A stretch of DNA of 7,839 nucleotides from NCBI GenBank assembly GCA_002352365.1, contig DEIJ01000169.1, positions 1 through 7,839 on the forward strand, read 5' to 3'. The notes beneath the pieces are model-generated. The model saw nothing but the letters and a program-made list of their open reading frames with translations. It did not search any database and was not told the DNA's origin. The position numbers and the translations under genes were made by a program. Positions 6,625 to 7,839 of this stretch are shown here, one piece after another. Source of the DNA: Dehalococcoidia bacterium UBA2777. Its GTDB lineage: Bacteria > Chloroflexota > Dehalococcoidia > UBA2247 > UBA2777. Position 1 is the first letter of the stretch. Each line of letters starts with the position of its first letter.

Positions 6625-7578
6625 ATGAAAAAGACGAAAGTAAGCGAGCTTTTGGGTATCGATTATCCGATAATTCAAGGAGGGATGGGCTGGATAGCTG
6701 ATGCTGAGCTGGCTGCGGCTGTCTCTAATGCTGGGGGTTTGGGTATGATCAGCCCCACAGCAGGGGCAAAGGAAGGGGAAAACTGGCCAGAGAATCTACG
6801 CCGCCAGCTCCGCAGAGCAAAAAGCCTTACTGCTAAGCCCTTTGGGGTGAATATCAGCCTAGAGATTCCCGAGCACAAGGAGTGTATGGACATTGCCCTC
6901 GAGGAGGGGATTAAGATAATGACCACTGCTGCCGGTAGCCCTAAGCTTTATACCAAATACCTCAAACAATCCGAGGTGGTGGTAATGCATACCGTGTTCT
7001 CGGTAAGGCATGCTAAGGTTGCCGAAGCTGAGGGAGTAGATGCGGTAATCGCCTCAGGCTGTGAGGCAGGAGGGCTTATTAGCCGCGACGAAGTAAGCAC
7101 CATGGTTCTCATCCCCCAAGTAGTCGATGCAGTGAAGATACCGGTAATCGCCGCCGGGGGGATCGCTGATGCTAGGGGTTTTGTTGCCGCTTTAGCTTTG
7201 GGGGCTGAGGGAGTACAGATGGGCACGCGATTTGTTGCCACCCAAGAGTGTCCTGTTCACCAGAACTTCAAGCAGGCTATAGTGAAGGCCATTGATACAG
7301 ATACCACGATAACCGGAAGAAAAAGTGGTATTGGTGCCAGAGTATTGAAAAACGAACTGGCAAGGCAGTTATTAGCTGTGGAGGAAGGTGGTACCACGGC
7401 TGAAGAGGTGCAATCACTTCTTGGCATTGGTCGATTACGACTAGCAGTAGAGGGAAACGTCGAGGAAGGCTCTTTAATGTGTGGAGCTGTAGCCGGAATG
7501 ATAACCCAGATTATGAGTGTAGCTGAGGTGATACATAGCCTGGTCGATGGCCACGATAAGCTCGTTGCCAGTCTGTAA
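6625..7578 (+). CDS. FMN-dependent NAD(P)H oxidoreductase, nitronate monooxygenase / FabK-like family
   Basis: This 317-residue TIM-barrel flavoprotein matches the family that includes nitronate monooxygenase (oxidises alkyl nitronates) and FabK (enoyl-ACP reductase II, last step of fatty-acid elongation). Family signs are IDYPIIQGGMGWIAD (12-26), AVSNAGGLGMIS (32-43), KPFGVNISL (71-79), the flavin-binding PVIAAGGIAD (173-182) and GVQMGTRF (196-203), and the C-terminal GAVAGMI (287-293). In FabK and class I nitronate monooxygenases the EAGG turn is normally followed by a catalytic His; here it reads CEAGGLISRDEV (146-157), with Leu151 in that place. Substrate assignment is therefore open. Homologues with this kind of loop often sit near acyl-CoA metabolism genes, which fits the 3-hydroxyacyl-CoA dehydrogenase downstream. 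The start has a strong AAGGAG six bases upstream and lies 18 bases after the recombinase stop, so the two may be co-transcribed. No signal peptide or membrane segment is evident; it should be cytosolic. Confidence 0.88.
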   Translation: MKKTKVSELLGIDYPIIQGGMGWIADAELAAAVSNAGGLGMISPTAGAKEGENWPENLRRQLRRAKSLTAKPFGVNISLEIPEHKECMDIALEEGIKIMTTAAGSPKLYTKYLKQSEVVVMHTVFSVRHAKVAEAEGVDAVIASGCEAGGLISRDEVSTMVLIPQVVDAVKIPVIAAGGIADARGFVAALALGAEGVQMGTRFVATQECPVHQNFKQAIVKAIDTDTTITGRKSGIGARVLKNELARQLLAVEEGGTTAEEVQSLLGIGRLRLAVEGNVEEGSLMCGAVAGMITQIMSVAEVIHSLVDGHDKLVASL

Positions 7579-7579
7579 T

Positions 7580-7609
7580 CCCAAGAAAATGCCGAGGCAT
7601 TTTCTTGGG
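7580..7609 (+). terminator. Strong hairpin after the flavin oxidoreductase, without a U-tract
   Basis: CCCAAGAAAATGC (7580-7592) pairs perfectly over 13 bases with GCATTTTCTTGGG (7597-7609) around a CGAG tetraloop, starting two bases after the stop codon. The following bases (GTGGTTTAGG) lack a T-run, so classic intrinsic termination is doubtful. It could act as a Rho-assisted terminator, an mRNA-protecting hairpin or a partial terminator between two co-transcribed genes. Confidence 0.6.
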
Positions 7610-7654
7610 GTGGTTTAGGCTAGCCAAAACACTATTCAAAGGGAGGTAAAAGTT

Positions 7655-7839
7655 ATGGAGATCAAGAAAATAGGTGTGGTAGGTTGTGGGATCATGGGCT
7701 CTGGTATCGCTCAACTCTGTGCCCAATCAGGTTGCCCCACCATGGTCTCAGAGCTCAATTCGGAGCTTTTGAATAAGGGGATGACGGCAATCCGCTCCTC
7801 CTTAGATAGCGGGATAAGGAAGGGCAAAGTTAGCGAGGA
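7655..7839 (+). CDS. 3-hydroxyacyl-CoA dehydrogenase, NAD-binding domain, N-terminal fragment
   Basis: Sixty-one codons are visible before the window ends. The protein opens with KKIGVVGCGIMGSGIAQLC (residues 4-22), the Rossmann-fold GxGxxG (G10, G12, G15) in the form typical of 3-hydroxyacyl-CoA and 3-hydroxybutyryl-CoA dehydrogenases, which interconvert 3-hydroxyacyl-CoA and 3-oxoacyl-CoA with NAD in beta-oxidation or butyrate-type pathways. After the second strand it reads TMVSELNSELL, with Glu near where the NAD ribose-binding Asp is usually found. The rest of the first domain (helix around MTAIRSSLDSGIRKGK) agrees with the family. GGGAGG lies eight bases before the ATG. It sits 76 bases after the flavin oxidoreductase gene, past a hairpin, so it may be separately or only partly co-transcribed. 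Chain-length preference cannot be judged from this fragment. Confidence 0.88.
   Translation, partial: MEIKKIGVVGCGIMGSGIAQLCAQSGCPTMVSELNSELLNKGMTAIRSSLDSGIRKGKVSE

Noticed and set aside
7511..7726. Minus-strand open frame spanning the hairpin
   Set aside because: It overlaps the ends of two well-supported plus-strand genes and the hairpin, and its translation looks like no known family.

Overview
This is a bacterial window of 7,839 bases with tightly packed genes in two divergent blocks. The lineage cannot be fixed from sequence alone. The moderate GC content, the style of the UvrC sequence and the flavin oxidoreductase next to a 3-hydroxyacyl-CoA dehydrogenase fit an environmental Chloroflexota (Dehalococcoidia-like) genome, but this is a low-confidence inference.

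Minus-strand block (5641 down to 1). It begins with uvrC, the nucleotide-excision-repair endonuclease, complete with all expected catalytic residues and its four iron-sulfur cysteines. After only 33 bases comes a NurA-family nuclease, then a HerA/FtsK-superfamily ATPase, a DUF4258 protein, a DUF2283 protein and the N-terminal part of a large protein that runs off the window. That last protein opens with a PD-(D/E)XK nuclease domain like those at the front of type IIG / Eco57I-class restriction-methylases. Gaps after nurA are 15, 1, 3 and 18 bases. Two of the Shine-Dalgarno sequences lie inside the preceding gene, so this looks like one translationally coupled operon. A NurA-HerA end-processing motor, a toxin-antitoxin-like pair and a restriction-type nuclease together make a plausible composite anti-phage or DNA-processing system, and this is the most interesting part of the window.

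Plus-strand block (5737 onward). A 95-base divergent promoter region separates uvrC from a Xer-like tyrosine recombinase. The recombinase keeps the nucleophilic tyrosine but has lost the first catalytic arginine (Gln152) and has Arg in place of the His of the HxxR box. It is followed by an FMN-dependent oxidoreductase of the nitronate monooxygenase/FabK family that lacks the family's usual active-site histidine, then a strong hairpin without a U-tract, then the start of a 3-hydroxyacyl-CoA dehydrogenase cut by the window end. The last two genes point to acyl-CoA or fatty-acid metabolism.

No tRNA, rRNA, CRISPR array or insertion sequence was seen, and no stretch over 300 bases lacks a gene.
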